From Phoronis australis (taxonomy: Eukaryota > Phoronida > Phoronidae): DNA of 64,000 nucleotides. Both the position numbers and the translations under genes were made by a program. The stretch is taken from assembly GCA_002633005.1 (NCBI GenBank), contig NMRA01000421.1:148542-212541 (forward strand), read 5' to 3'. Of the stretch, positions 47,201 through 51,475 are shown in pieces (within the stretch, counting starts at the first letter, position 1; every line of letters starts with the position of its first letter). The notes under the pieces were generated by a model that had not been told where the DNA came from, ran no database searches, and saw nothing but the letters and a program-made list of their open reading frames with translations.

Positions 47201-48704
47201 CAGGAAGGCATTTGTCTTCTTGATAAATATAGATTATTACTTGGCGAAGTCGTTATCCCCCGTTATCTATCTTCTAGAGCCCGAATGGATTTTGGAGAAT
47301 TATCGCTCGAGGTGATAATTCTCCAAAATCCACGAGGACATGTAATAATCTATTTAATACTGAACGAGAAACATTGCAATGAATCGATCTACCTTTCTCG
47401 ACTCGCCTGGGCTTTGTAACTACTTTCTACCTCACAGGCCCAGGGTCAGAGGTCGTGACCTTTTAAGAAAAGCCTAGCTATTTTTGTCAAATAATGCTGA
47501 TACTCAAAACCAATTGAAAATTTAAACAGAATAGAAATAAAGTAAGTCTATAACTGATTGAGGTTTAGCAACTATTATAGCTTACTACACATTTTATCAC
47601 GCTAAGCTTCGACCGGGAAAATATCATCTGCTAAAGTAGGTTGCCACTAGTAACTGACTATAATGCTAAAGCCAAAGGATCTCGACGACACGATACCAGT
47701 ATTCAAATTGGAGATCGGTGATTTACAAGTGAGAGAACACGAGAGAAAAATTTCATAGAATTAAAATATCGTTTTTATGGAAATTATGCGTCTTATTTTT
47801 CATAGCGCATAAATGTCGGTGCAATGCCCTTTGCTGAACATGCGATTGTTGCGCGTGCTCATTTTCACGTTCGATGACGTCAGCCGCTGAGTGGTGTAGT
47901 GGTAAAGTCGGCGACTCGAAACGATGAGGCCCGGGTTCGAATCCAGCCTCGGTTTCCCGCCAAAATGTTATCTCACTAGTGAAATAACTTTATTGGTCAT
48001 TACACGGTTGTATCTGCCATTCGAGGCTAAAATTGTGGTATAATATCAAGTAATTGTACAGCATTCGAGAGATACGTGCGAGCGTAGCATGATTTTAATT
48101 ACTACAGCGTAACCCTTTTGAGCTACCCATGTGCTTCCAGACGTACGTCCAGGACTTGATGCTGAAAAATGGACGAAATTTGTACGACGCTCTCGTGACT
48201 CGGCAAGGTCATGTTTACGTGTGCGGCGACATAACGATGGCAAAAGACGTCACCAAAACTTTGGGGCAGATTTTTGCAGAGTATGGAAACATCGGTGCTG
48301 ACGCTGCTAAAGAAATGCTCGACCAGATGAGAGTGAGCTATTTTTCTTTTATAACGGAGTGTCTTCATGCGCCGTTTTTTAATTACTTTAGAACCTTTGT
48401 CTAGAATTTGAAAATCCCTAGGTTGTAAGCCCCTTGTTAAACCAGCACATATGAGTTACGGTATTACAAATATTTTTTACGTTAACAAACATAAGAATGG
48501 ATTGTTCTAGGTCCTTTTCAATCATTTTCTGTTGCAGTTTTATCCTTTGCAGTTCAAGTACAGTATGCCTTTAAAATCTGAATACTTCTTTTTTAGTCTA
48601 CCAACAAACTACACGAAGACATCTTTGGCGTTACTCTGAGAACTCAAGAAGTTACCAAAAGAAACAGAAAGATCTCTATCAACCTCAGGTCCAAGAAAGT
48701 CTAA
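5146..48704 (+). CDS. NOS: Nitric oxide synthase (24 exons in window, N-terminus missing)
   Basis: Nitric oxide synthase makes NO and citrulline from arginine, O2 and NADPH as a calmodulin-activated homodimer. The span is a spliced gene: 24 exons (listed separately) join with consistent GT-AG sites and phase into 1079 codons plus stop. Visible in order: Cys-x4-Cys zinc pair, haem motif [13 protein letters not shown], substrate region [13 protein letters not shown], pterin region DWIWIVPP, a basic calmodulin helix (about residues 400-425), FMN loops GSETGRS and [17 protein letters not shown] motifs [11 protein letters not shown] and [13 protein letters not shown] motifs [10 protein letters not shown] and YVCGDITMA, and the terminal [11 protein letters not shown]. 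Motif wording is closest to neuronal-type NOS, but no PDZ exon is seen. Animal NOS proteins usually run 1100-1400 residues, so the first coding exon(s) are upstream or unrecognised. All transposon insertions lie in introns. Gene identity is near certain; exact ends rest on hand-read splice sites. Confidence 0.96.
5773..7320 (+). mobile_element. THAP-domain (P-like) DNA transposon remnant, copy 1
   Basis: A 1.55 kb element in the first visible NOS intron. The left end reads TTAAAGGAGAATGCCATCC and the right end is its imperfect inverse (GGGTGGTATTCTTCTTTAA). The second copy at 27427-29063 shares both ends and internal blocks, inverted. Near the left end a segment encodes a THAP-type zinc finger: two cysteines in [16 protein letters not shown], then [13 protein letters not shown], and [10 protein letters not shown] with the Cys-x2-His pair. 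A one-base deletion between the halves breaks the frame, and no catalytic transposase region is visible at this length. THAP fingers are the DNA-binding part of P-element transposases, so an internally deleted P-like element is the best reading. Confidence 0.8.
5932..6185 (+). pseudogene. THAP zinc-finger fragment (frameshifted)
   Basis: Decodes as a THAP domain in two frames: CxxxxC pair, [19 protein letters not shown], then after a frameshift [17 protein letters not shown]. The other copy has the two halves in one frame at this point but carries an in-frame TGA earlier, so neither is intact. Confidence 0.75.
7626..7788 (+). CDS. NOS: NOS exon b: haem-ligand Cys
   Basis: Reads [19 protein letters not shown] and then the invariant [13 protein letters not shown]; the proximal haem-ligand cysteine codon is at 7756-7758. 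It enters in phase 2, ends in phase 0 and is followed by GTATGG. A small MITE is inserted only 17 bases beyond the exon end. Confidence 0.97.
7806..8028. mobile_element. Small MITE, family M1, copy 1
   Basis: Starts CAGTGGCAGATCTAC and ends with the near-inverse GATCCGCCTCTG. It is flanked on both sides by CAAAC (7801-7805 and 8029-8033), a 5-bp target duplication. It shares interior sequence with the copy at 51152, including GCGTAGCGC, CCTCCCGTGTAAGATTTTTT and TTTTTGATCCTGTCCC. Confidence 0.88.
8150..8241 (+). CDS. NOS: NOS exon c: oxygenase domain
   Basis: A TTCCTTCCAG acceptor is followed by [20 protein letters not shown], equivalent to the FDAR..T...MF segment after the haem loop. It ends with two bases of an Arg codon before GTAACC. 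Confidence 0.95.
9418..9985. repeat. Cluster of GAAGCGAAACTTCGCTT-type short palindromes
   Basis: Variants of AGCGAAACTTCGCT, itself almost self-complementary, recur near 9422, 9485, 9530 and 9968. The spacing is irregular, so it is not a tandem array. Confidence 0.6.
9887..9943. repeat. (ATT/ATC)n microsatellite
   Basis: Uninterrupted trinucleotide run of TTA and TCA units. Confidence 0.9.
10436..10471. repeat. Perfect short foldback
   Basis: TTTCTGCAGTAATGTTT is followed after two bases by its exact inverse, giving a 17-bp stem. No gene or known site is attached. Confidence 0.8.
10843..10911. mobile_element. 69-bp foldback MITE, family M2
   Basis: Begins ATGGGCGGCGCAGCACTGAA and ends TGCGCCGCCCAT. 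Relatives are at 38954-39020 and 39028-39097, with the same AAGTGGGGGCTATAG centre. A partial second unit follows directly (10917-10974). Confidence 0.8.
12455..12596 (+). CDS. NOS: NOS exon d: oxygenase core
   Basis: Reads [20 protein letters not shown] then [20 protein letters not shown], matching the ITIFPQRTD...RYAGYKQPDGS..GDPANVE block of the NOS oxygenase fold. Phase 2 in, phase 0 out, with a consensus GTAAGT donor. Confidence 0.97.
12597..12923. other. NOS intron d-e
   Basis: A purine-rich (GA/GGGAGA) stretch occupies roughly 12630-12760. Nothing else is recognised. Confidence 0.6.
12924..13063 (+). CDS. NOS: NOS exon e: oxygenase core
   Basis: Reads [19 protein letters not shown] then [16 protein letters not shown], equivalent to the GW....G.FDVLPL.LQ....DPELFEIPPELVLEV segment. 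The frame is fixed by both neighbours; the donor is GTAAGG. Confidence 0.97.
13298..13472 (+). CDS. NOS: NOS exon f: arginine-binding Glu
   Basis: Encodes [17 protein letters not shown] and [19 protein letters not shown]. The glutamate that holds the arginine guanidinium in NOS is the GAA at 13422-13424. Phase 2 in, phase 0 out. Confidence 0.97.
14706..15557 (-). mobile_element. tRNA-bearing palindromic element, copy A
   Basis: About 0.85 kb, the same family as 46349-47120 and 47225-48042 but in the opposite orientation. One end has a TTATCTCACTAGTGAGATAA palindrome next to a tRNA-like block; the other end is a long palindrome built from GTTATCCCCCTTATCTAGAGC and its inverse. Between them lies about 500 bases of conserved AT-rich sequence, including AAGCTTAGCGTGATAAAATG and AATTGGTTTTGAGT. 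No protein is encoded. Class unknown: SINE-like promoter, but no poly(A) tail or target duplication is evident. Confidence 0.8.
14800..14873 (-). ncRNA. tRNA-like Pol III promoter block, copy A
   Basis: On the complement: TGGTGTAGTGGTAAAGTGGG fits the A box, and GGGTTCAAATCC fits the B box (GGTTCRANNCC). Spacing is tRNA-like but the stems are imperfect, so it is a tRNA-derived segment rather than a working tRNA gene. Confidence 0.65.
16390..16491 (+). CDS. NOS: NOS exon g: oxygenase helix
   Basis: Encodes [20 protein letters not shown] and [14 protein letters not shown], matching the V...M.LDT...LWKD.A..EIN.AVL.SF segment. The exon is 34 whole codons in phase 0, flanked by TATAG and GTAATG. 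Confidence 0.96.
16630..18870 (+). mobile_element. LINE (non-LTR retrotransposon) remnant
   Basis: A decayed reverse-transcriptase reading frame with several frameshifts inside an NOS intron, in the same orientation as NOS. Recognisable pieces in order: [37 protein letters not shown]-type segment [17 protein letters not shown], then [14 protein letters not shown] with the YADD catalytic box, and later [20 protein letters not shown], typical of the thumb region. The rest to about 18870 is AT-rich decayed sequence. The 5' end (endonuclease) is absent, as in 5'-truncated LINE insertions. The wording suggests an L1/Tx1-like clade, but that is inference. Confidence 0.85.
19022..19216 (+). CDS. NOS: NOS exon h: pterin-binding region
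   Basis: Encodes [36 protein letters not shown] and [18 protein letters not shown]. This is the tetrahydrobiopterin and dimer-interface region; the Trp-Ile-Trp is retained. It is 65 whole codons in phase 0. Confidence 0.98.
19217..19837. other. NOS intron h-i
   Basis: Contains a CAT/CAC-rich patch at about 19650-19740 and a GTT-rich patch at about 19750-19815. No gene recognised. Confidence 0.6.
19838..19932 (+). CDS. NOS: NOS exon i: hinge and first half of calmodulin site
   Basis: Encodes [18 protein letters not shown] and then a basic run [12 protein letters not shown], the start of the calmodulin-binding helix between oxygenase and reductase halves (compare [19 protein letters not shown] in neuronal NOS). 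It leaves two bases of an Arg codon at the donor. Confidence 0.96.
19933..20921. other. NOS intron i-j with a dispersed repeat
   Basis: About 20580-20700 shares words with 22750-22860 (ATACACGGC(A/G)A.ATCTC, TCTTGCTTTT.TAGCGAGG), so both belong to one interspersed repeat. A GGC(C/T)GCCATTTTGCTTGGAT-type word near 20410 resembles one near 21820. Confidence 0.5.
20922..21066 (+). CDS. NOS: NOS exon j: calmodulin helix and FMN phosphate loop
   Basis: Continues the calmodulin helix as [19 protein letters not shown], almost the neuronal NOS wording, then enters the flavodoxin fold with [17 protein letters not shown], the FMN phosphate-binding loop. The last 18 bases and the donor are the first unit of a 41-bp tandem repeat running into the intron. 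Confidence 0.97.
21049..21212. repeat. 41-bp tandem repeat spanning the NOS exon j splice donor
   Basis: Four units begin at 21049, 21090, 21131 and 21172. Each has a version of TTTAGTTCTCAGGTTAGCC; unit one contains the true exon end and GT donor, and unit two keeps a TCTCAG/GTTAGT donor copy. Units three and four are diverged at that point. Confidence 0.88.
21552..21656 (+). CDS. NOS: NOS exon k: FMN domain
   Basis: Encodes [19 protein letters not shown] followed by PPENGE, a signature FMN-binding loop of NOS and P450 reductases. It is 35 whole codons in phase 0 with a GTAAGC donor. Confidence 0.98.
22190..22279. repeat. 30-bp tandem repeat, three units
   Basis: Three copies of TACAACGACCTATGGTAAAC followed by ATAGTCTTTA, differing at one or two positions. 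Confidence 0.92.
22587..22630 (+). CDS. NOS: NOS exon l: short FMN-domain exon
   Basis: A 44-base exon after TTTCAG encoding [14 protein letters not shown], ending with the first two bases of a codon. It corresponds to the helix just before the autoinhibitory insert. Its phase-2 end is compatible with either the insert exon at 26296 or direct joining to 29803. Confidence 0.88.
22631..26295. other. NOS intron l-m
   Basis: Contains ACT/AGT-rich trinucleotide-like tracts at 23380-23500, 24258-24420 and 24810-24860. The middle one folds back on itself. An open frame of 160 codons on the complement (24692-25174) partly overlaps these tracts and has no recognisable family. Nothing else is seen. 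Confidence 0.6.
24258..24420. repeat. ACT-rich tract with internal foldback
   Basis: CTAGTACAACTGCCAGCACT is mirrored about 60 bases later by AGTGCTGGCAGTACAGTTGT, within a run of CTACTACTAG/CTAGTAGTA words. Confidence 0.75.
26296..26385 (+). CDS. NOS: NOS exon m: candidate autoinhibitory-loop exon
   Basis: A 90-base open segment bounded by TTTACAG and GTAAGTATAG, phase 2 in and out. It reads [18 protein letters not shown] then [12 protein letters not shown], joining to HYAVFGLG. In calcium-dependent NOS isoforms the FMN domain has an insert here rich in Arg, Lys and Ser that ends in a segment like PLANVRFSVFGLG; the DVLENI-HYAVFGLG junction matches that pattern. The insert is shorter than in mammalian neuronal NOS. 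Because it is a multiple of three it could be skipped without a frameshift. Evidence is position, splice sites and end similarity; the middle is not conserved enough to prove it. Confidence 0.8.
26386..27426. other. NOS intron m-n, first part
   Basis: Holds the window's longest gap-free + strand open frame of about 146 codons (26860-27300), preceded by an overlapping one of 89 codons. Neither shows a recognised domain or a partner repeat. They could be chance or remains of an unknown element. Confidence 0.35.
27427..29063 (-). mobile_element. THAP-domain (P-like) DNA transposon remnant, copy 2
   Basis: A 1.64 kb element with ends TTAAAGGAGAATGCCACCC and GGGTGGCATTCTCCTTTAA, inverted relative to copy 1 and in the intron following the candidate autoinhibitory exon. 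Its THAP segment is near the right end: cysteines in [16 protein letters not shown], then [16 protein letters not shown] and [18 protein letters not shown]. An in-frame TGA replaces an Arg codon of copy 1. A second shared block reads [10 protein letters not shown] in both copies. No transposase core is seen. Confidence 0.82.
28601..28880 (-). pseudogene. THAP zinc-finger fragment, copy 2
   Basis: The second half is one open frame ([13 protein letters not shown] ... [10 protein letters not shown]). The first Cys pair lies upstream across a TGA. Belongs to the transposon around it. Confidence 0.75.
29410..29475. repeat. CA-rich microsatellite
   Basis: Imperfect ACACAC/ACGCAC run in an NOS intron. 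Confidence 0.7.
29803..29977 (+). CDS. NOS: NOS exon n: FMN domain C-terminal part
   Basis: Encodes [20 protein letters not shown] and [20 protein letters not shown], unmistakable NOS FMN-domain sequence (FGLGS.AYP.FCAF and GEGDEL.GQE..F..W). Enters in phase 2 and leaves in phase 0 at GTAAAC. Confidence 0.98.
30167..30448. repeat. 282-bp near-perfect palindrome (foldback MITE)
   Basis: The left arm TGCTTAAAGCATGTTGCTGA... is mirrored by the right arm ending ...TCAGCAACATGCTTTAAGCA. The arms are about 140 bases each and meet in a TATATATA centre; one mismatch was noticed in the outer arms. Another TA run precedes it at 30125-30165. Confidence 0.92.
30935..31061 (+). CDS. NOS: NOS exon o: FMN-FAD linker
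   Basis: Encodes [16 protein letters not shown] and [16 protein letters not shown], aligning with the CDVFCVGDDV...WK..KFRLT region of neuronal NOS. The FMN domain ends here and the connecting domain begins. Leaves in phase 1 at GTAAGC. Confidence 0.92.
31179..31333. mobile_element. Small MITE, family M1, copy 2
   Basis: Starts CAGGGGCGGATCCAGG and ends AAATCTGCCACTG, with ATACG on both sides (31174-31178 and 31334-31338) as a 5-bp target duplication. The termini match family M1; the interior differs. Confidence 0.85.
31339..32762. other. NOS introns o-p (rest) and p-q
   Basis: Apart from exon p, only a short direct duplication (ACACAACAAAGGGAGATAAT twice, about 32331-32374) is seen. Confidence 0.6.
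32012..32090 (+). CDS. NOS: NOS exon p: connecting domain
   Basis: Short exon encoding [20 protein letters not shown] then QAENS. It matches the LS.VH.K.V..ARL.S..NLQ...SS segment that leads into the FAD-binding barrel. Phase 1 in, phase 2 out, donor GTAAGT. Confidence 0.92.
32763..32956 (+). CDS. NOS: NOS exon q: FAD-binding barrel
   Basis: Encodes [16 protein letters not shown] and [19 protein letters not shown]. The Y.PGDHLG.(F/Y)P.N motif is the start of the FAD-binding ferredoxin-reductase barrel. Ends in phase 1 at GTATGA. Confidence 0.97.
32957..36290. other. NOS intron q-r
   Basis: 3.3 kb with no recognisable gene, repeat family or low-complexity tract. The small open frames in it look like chance. 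Confidence 0.6.
36291..36463 (+). CDS. NOS: NOS exon r: connecting domain helices
   Basis: Encodes [20 protein letters not shown] and [19 protein letters not shown], matching the LPPCT...AF.YYLDIT.PP....L..LA..A....E..RL segment. A preceding CTTTAG acceptor gives phase continuity with the exon at 32763. Confidence 0.96.
36464..37395. other. NOS intron r-s
   Basis: A short word AATTA(C/T)GGGTCAAAC recurs at about 36635 and 36662. Nothing else seen. Confidence 0.55.
37396..37606 (+). CDS. NOS: NOS exon s: FAD-binding motif
   Basis: Encodes [40 protein letters not shown] and [17 protein letters not shown] is the FAD pyrophosphate/isoalloxazine motif (RxYSxxS). Phase 0 in, phase 1 out. Confidence 0.98.
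38954..39097. mobile_element. Two adjacent M2 foldback MITEs
   Basis: Unit one (38954-39020) starts ATGGGTGGCGCAGCACTGAA, has a C homopolymer with one undetermined base at 39000, and ends TGCACCGCC. Unit two (39028-39097) starts ATGGGCGGCTTAGCCCTGAA and ends TGCGCCGCCCAT. Confidence 0.78.
39697..39984. mobile_element. 288-bp MITE with 6-bp target duplication
   Basis: Ends are CCCGGGGGGTCACTCAT and AAATGACCCCCTGGC, imperfect inverse repeats, flanked on both sides by TTGTAG. No coding content. The superfamily cannot be named from this. Confidence 0.82.
40714..40801 (+). CDS. NOS: NOS exon t: FAD domain end
   Basis: Encodes [20 protein letters not shown] and DNVPCFLK, the GP.HHGVCS.WL......VPCF(V/L)R motif binding FAD. 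Joins in phase 1 to the previous exon and leaves in phase 2 at GTAAGT. Confidence 0.97.
40802..42700. other. NOS intron t-u
   Basis: No gene, repeat or low-complexity feature was recognised in these 1.9 kb. Confidence 0.6.
42701..42819 (+). CDS. NOS: NOS exon u: NADPH pyrophosphate loop
   Basis: Encodes [18 protein letters not shown] followed by [17 protein letters not shown], the [16 protein letters not shown] motif of the NADPH domain. Two acceptors six bases apart (exon start at 42701 or 42707) both keep frame, adding or removing two residues (Ser-Arg). Confidence 0.95.
42820..45400. other. NOS intron u-v
   Basis: Nothing recognised. Open frames on both strands at 44750-45550 (up to 144 codons, partly antisense to exon v) show no family signature. 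Confidence 0.55.
45401..45552 (+). CDS. NOS: NOS exon v: NADPH domain
   Basis: Encodes [20 protein letters not shown] and [14 protein letters not shown]. The FGCRQS and (Y/L)SRE residues bind the NADPH adenosine and 2'-phosphate in the family. The usual A-Y-S-R-E is A-L-S-R-E here. Phase 1 in, phase 0 out. Confidence 0.96.
45770..46130 (+). pseudogene. Tyrosine-recombinase fragment (Crypton/DIRS-type)
   Basis: An open segment reads [29 protein letters not shown] and [20 protein letters not shown], the helical DNA-binding (SAM-like) N-terminal domain of phage-integrase-fold tyrosine recombinases. After a stop and frameshift, [13 protein letters not shown] follows, like the LPIT..IL..L linker before the catalytic domain. 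The catalytic Arg-His-Arg-Tyr part is absent; the fragment runs into a copy of the tRNA-bearing element. Confidence 0.7.
46165..46348 (-). mobile_element. tRNA-bearing element, internally deleted copy D
   Basis: Fuses the segment AAGACGCACAATTTC...CTCTCGTGTTCT directly to the terminal palindrome (CGTGGATTTTGTAGAATTATC...), so the middle 400-odd bases and the tRNA-like end are missing. It lies head to head with copy B. Confidence 0.75.
46349..47120 (+). mobile_element. tRNA-bearing palindromic element, copy B
   Basis: Begins ATTATTACATGGCGAAGTCG with a palindrome containing TTATCTAGAGCCCGAGTAGA and its inverse, continues through the same conserved interior as copies A and C, and ends at the tRNA-like block. 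The TTATCTCACTAGTGAGATAA end seen in copy A is missing or diverged. Confidence 0.8.
47032..47103 (+). ncRNA. tRNA-like Pol III promoter block, copy B
   Basis: TGGTGTAGTGGTAAAGTCGG (A box) and GGGTTCGACTCC (B box) at tRNA spacing; the acceptor and anticodon stems do not pair well. Confidence 0.65.
47225..48042 (+). mobile_element. tRNA-bearing palindromic element, copy C
   Basis: Has both ends: ATAGATTATTACTTGGCGAAG with palindrome, conserved interior (AAGCTTCGACCGGGAAAATA, TTTTTGTCAAATAATGCT), the tRNA-like block, then GTTATCTCACTAGTGAAATA and an ATTACACGGTTGTAT tail that matches copy A. It lies directly 5' of NOS exon w. Confidence 0.82.
47884..47958 (+). ncRNA. tRNA-like Pol III promoter block, copy C
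   Basis: TGGTGTAGTGGTAAAGTCGG and GGGTTCGAATCC fit the A and B boxes exactly. The T-loop TTCGAAT is intact, but the T stem mispairs, so it is scored as tRNA-derived. Confidence 0.7.
48141..48332 (+). CDS. NOS: NOS exon w: NADPH domain
   Basis: Encodes [20 protein letters not shown] and [23 protein letters not shown] and the YVCGD..MA.DV motif (conserved Cys and Asp near the nicotinamide) are diagnostic. It is 64 whole codons. Confidence 0.98.
48597..48704 (+). CDS. NOS: NOS terminal exon with stop
   Basis: Encodes [19 protein letters not shown], the conserved NOS C-terminus, then a short basic tail ([15 protein letters not shown]) and TAA. The tail is shorter than the regulatory tail of mammalian neuronal and endothelial isoforms. 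No AATAAA is seen close by; the nearest read on this strand are near 50453 and 50515. Confidence 0.97.
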   Translation, partial: STNKLHEDIFGVTLRTQEVTKRNRKISINLRSKKV

Positions 48705-48798
48705 AAGAAGCGTGCTCACATTTATGTGTAAATTCTTTGTCTATACAGACTTTTCACAGTGAGATATATACACAAAACGTGCCGAGAGTGGCATACAT

Positions 48799-48893
48799 GA
48801 AGTAATATCCCACGAGACATTATTCCGCGTATCGACCTCGACCTCTTCGGTCTCGGTCGATAAGCGGAATACGGTCGAGTGGGATATTACTTC
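48799..48893. repeat. 95-bp palindromic element past the NOS stop
   Basis: GAAGTAATATCCCAC at the left and GTGGGATATTACTTC at the right are exact inverses. The arms continue imperfectly through ATTCCGC and ATCGACC. It falls in the probable NOS 3' UTR or just beyond. Confidence 0.85.
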
Positions 48894-50597
48894 TTTTACG
48901 CCAATCGAGGTACGCTTTGTATTTATCTCATATTCATGCGCTTCGAATTCCTACGTTTCGTACATTTTTTCGGCAGATTTTTCAAATACTTCACCCAGAC
49001 TGTTCACATGGCGGATCACATCTTATATATATATATGTACTTGCGCGTTAGATTGCAAGTTTTCTCTTGTAAAAGAAACAGTTTTGAAAGTAACGATTTA
49101 TTTCTTGAAAAGAGGTAACAAAGGTGAAAACAACGGCAACTGTTCGGTGAACTTGTAACATCTCCTGGAACTATATAGCTAAAACAACGTTTGATATTTT
49201 AGTTTCCTAGGAATCTGCGTCTGAGTTGCAGCAATTGAAAACTGAGATATAAGTGTCTCATAATTAACAGTTTTGTTCCAGATTTTACGTTTATGGCCTG
49301 GTTGCACAGCGAGTGTTAGTTACAATGCTGCAACTATATTACTTTAAACTATATTCGGAAAGTTTGCGTATCGAACCGGCTGAAGACGTCGAGTCGACAT
49401 TGACCTACCTTTTGAATTTTCCATGTCAGAGGCCACTGTTGAAGTAGTGCGGGCGGTGAATACCGGAAACTTGATTACATGGCCGTATTTCCCTCGACAG
49501 ATTCAACGCGCATGGGATAAATGACCGTTCTAGGAATAGGCTAAATACATTAGTTCATCCAGTAATTGTACTTTACATGTTACCAAAACGTTTAGGAATT
49601 CTTGGTTTTCTGTATGAAGTGTCTGATCAGACCAGTTTTTTCACAGCTGACAGTCGATAACCAGTAAATGCTTAGTGTAGGTATTGTATCGATTGGTGGC
49701 AGTGGGCTTCGTCTAGCAGATTGAAATGATGTGAGAAGATATATAGTGGCGAGTCAATATGAAACTTCAGTCGTGGGTCCGATGACAATTGATAACCTTC
49801 GTAATCATGGCAGTTGGCACTTGTTCGGGTACCTAGACAATTACTTAGAATGGTTTGTGGTTTTCTTGGCGATGGGTTCTAATTAACAAACATACAGTAT
49901 GGAACACGGCTAATATACCTGTTCTTTTCACTTTGCATAGTTTTCGCATATACGTGCAAAGTAGCCAGGTCTCTCATTTCGGGATAAAACCTGTGCAATA
50001 ACTGGCACTTGTGACCACGAATATTCGTCAGCTATTGCGCAGCACTTGGATTCTGCGTTGATTAACTCGATCTGCACGTATGAACGAACAACCTGCAGAG
50101 TGCACATTACAAAGTCGTGTTCAATACAATATCCATGCAGTAAAGCATGTTGCCTAACTCATGGAGCGCCTACGCATTTAATTACGGTAACGTGAACAAG
50201 GTACGTGTTGTGCAGTGTAGTGTAGTGTGGTGTAGTGTTGTGTAGTGTACCGGTAGCGTGAGTATAGTGTATTGTAGTGTAGCCTATTTTAGACCATTCT
50301 GGTTATGTCCGTGAATCAACAACAGTCAAATTGATATGGACCGCTGCAACCAACACCGATCAGTGTCTCCATCTTGAAAAGTCAAGACAGAAACGACAGC
50401 CAGTCTATACTGTGGCAGAAATCGTACATACAATAACCGCTTATTTTCGACACAATAAAAATACTTGTATGCTTTTCGATGTCACTTTGTTGTCAAAATG
50501 TTTAAGGTTACTGCTTAATAAATTTTAGACTGCACCATGTTTACTAATATACCATAAGTAAACAAAAGTATTGTCAACATTTCAAAATGCGTGGGAT
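48894..50597. other. Convergent intergenic region, left part
   Basis: No gene recognised. A GTGTAGTGTAGTG-type microsatellite lies at about 50208-50285 and two possible AATAAA signals near 50453 and 50515. Confidence 0.55.
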
Positions 50598-50801
50598 NNN
50601 NNNNNNNNNNNNNNNNNNNNNNNNNNNNNNNNNNNNNNNNNNNNNNNNNNNNNNNNNNNNNNNNNNNNNNNNNNNNNNNNNNNNNNNNNNNNNNNNNNNN
50701 NNNNNNNNNNNNNNNNNNNNNNNNNNNNNNNNNNNNNNNNNNNNNNNNNNNNNNNNNNNNNNNNNNNNNNNNNNNNNNNNNNNNNNNNNNNNNNNNNNNN
50801 N
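50598..50801. other. Assembly gap (204 N)
   Basis: Run of undetermined bases followed by a GA/GGA-rich low-complexity tract to about 50920. Open frames through the gap are meaningless. Confidence 0.99.
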
Positions 50802-51071
50802 AGAAGGAGAGGGGCGGGGGAGAGAGAGAGGGAGACAGACAGACGGACAGAGACAGAGGGGGAGATGAGAAAGAGGGAGGGGGACGGAGGAAGGAAATGA
50901 GAGAAAGAAAGAGATGACAACAAAATAATGACTGGCACTCTCATCTATCTCTTCGTGCCAAGGTTACACAGAGTCTGTACAAGAACTAACAAGAATAAAA
51001 AATCTAAAACAGTCCTAATGCAGTATCAGCTATCTATTGCCGCGCTTTGCCACATCGGCTGCAGCTTGTGG

Positions 51072-51475
51072 ATCTTGACCTAGGTCTGCTATCTGTCAAG
51101 AAGCAATATCTTTACCAAGGTCTGCTATCTGTCAAGAAGCACTATCTTGACCAGTGGCAGATCTACGATTTCAGTAAGGGGGGGGGGGGTTACCGTTTAG
51201 GATTCGAAAGAATCCGAGGCGCGTAGCGCTGAGGAGAAGGAAGGTGGCGAGAGGGTTTCTCTCCTCCCGTGTAAGATTTTTTGGGATTTTTAGTAGCTAA
51301 TTTCGTTTTTCTGGCGATTTTTTTTCCAGGTTTTATTTTTGATCCTGTCCCGAGGAGGGGTTTAAACCCCCTGAACCCCCCTGTAGATCCGCCTCTGTTG
51401 ACCAAGGTCTGCTATCTGTCAAGAAGCAATATCGTGACCAAGGTCTGCTATCTCTCAAGAAGCAATATTTTTCAG
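51072..51475. repeat. About 36-bp minisatellite interrupted by a MITE
   Basis: Four units of GGTCTGCTATCTGTCAAGAA with flanking ..GCAATATC..TGACCAA.., two on each side of the MITE inserted at 51152. Confidence 0.85.
51152..51397. mobile_element. Small MITE, family M1, copy 3
   Basis: Starts CAGTGGCAGATCTAC, ends GTAGATCCGCCTCTG, flanked by TTGAC on both sides (51147-51151 and 51398-51402). Interior closely matches copy 1. Confidence 0.88.

Noticed and set aside
47884-47958. A functional tRNA gene
   Set aside because: A and B boxes are present but the stems do not pair well, and the same block occurs in copies of a longer repeat.
50571-50944. Open frames spanning the N run
   Set aside because: Consist mostly of undetermined residues plus a GA-rich tract.
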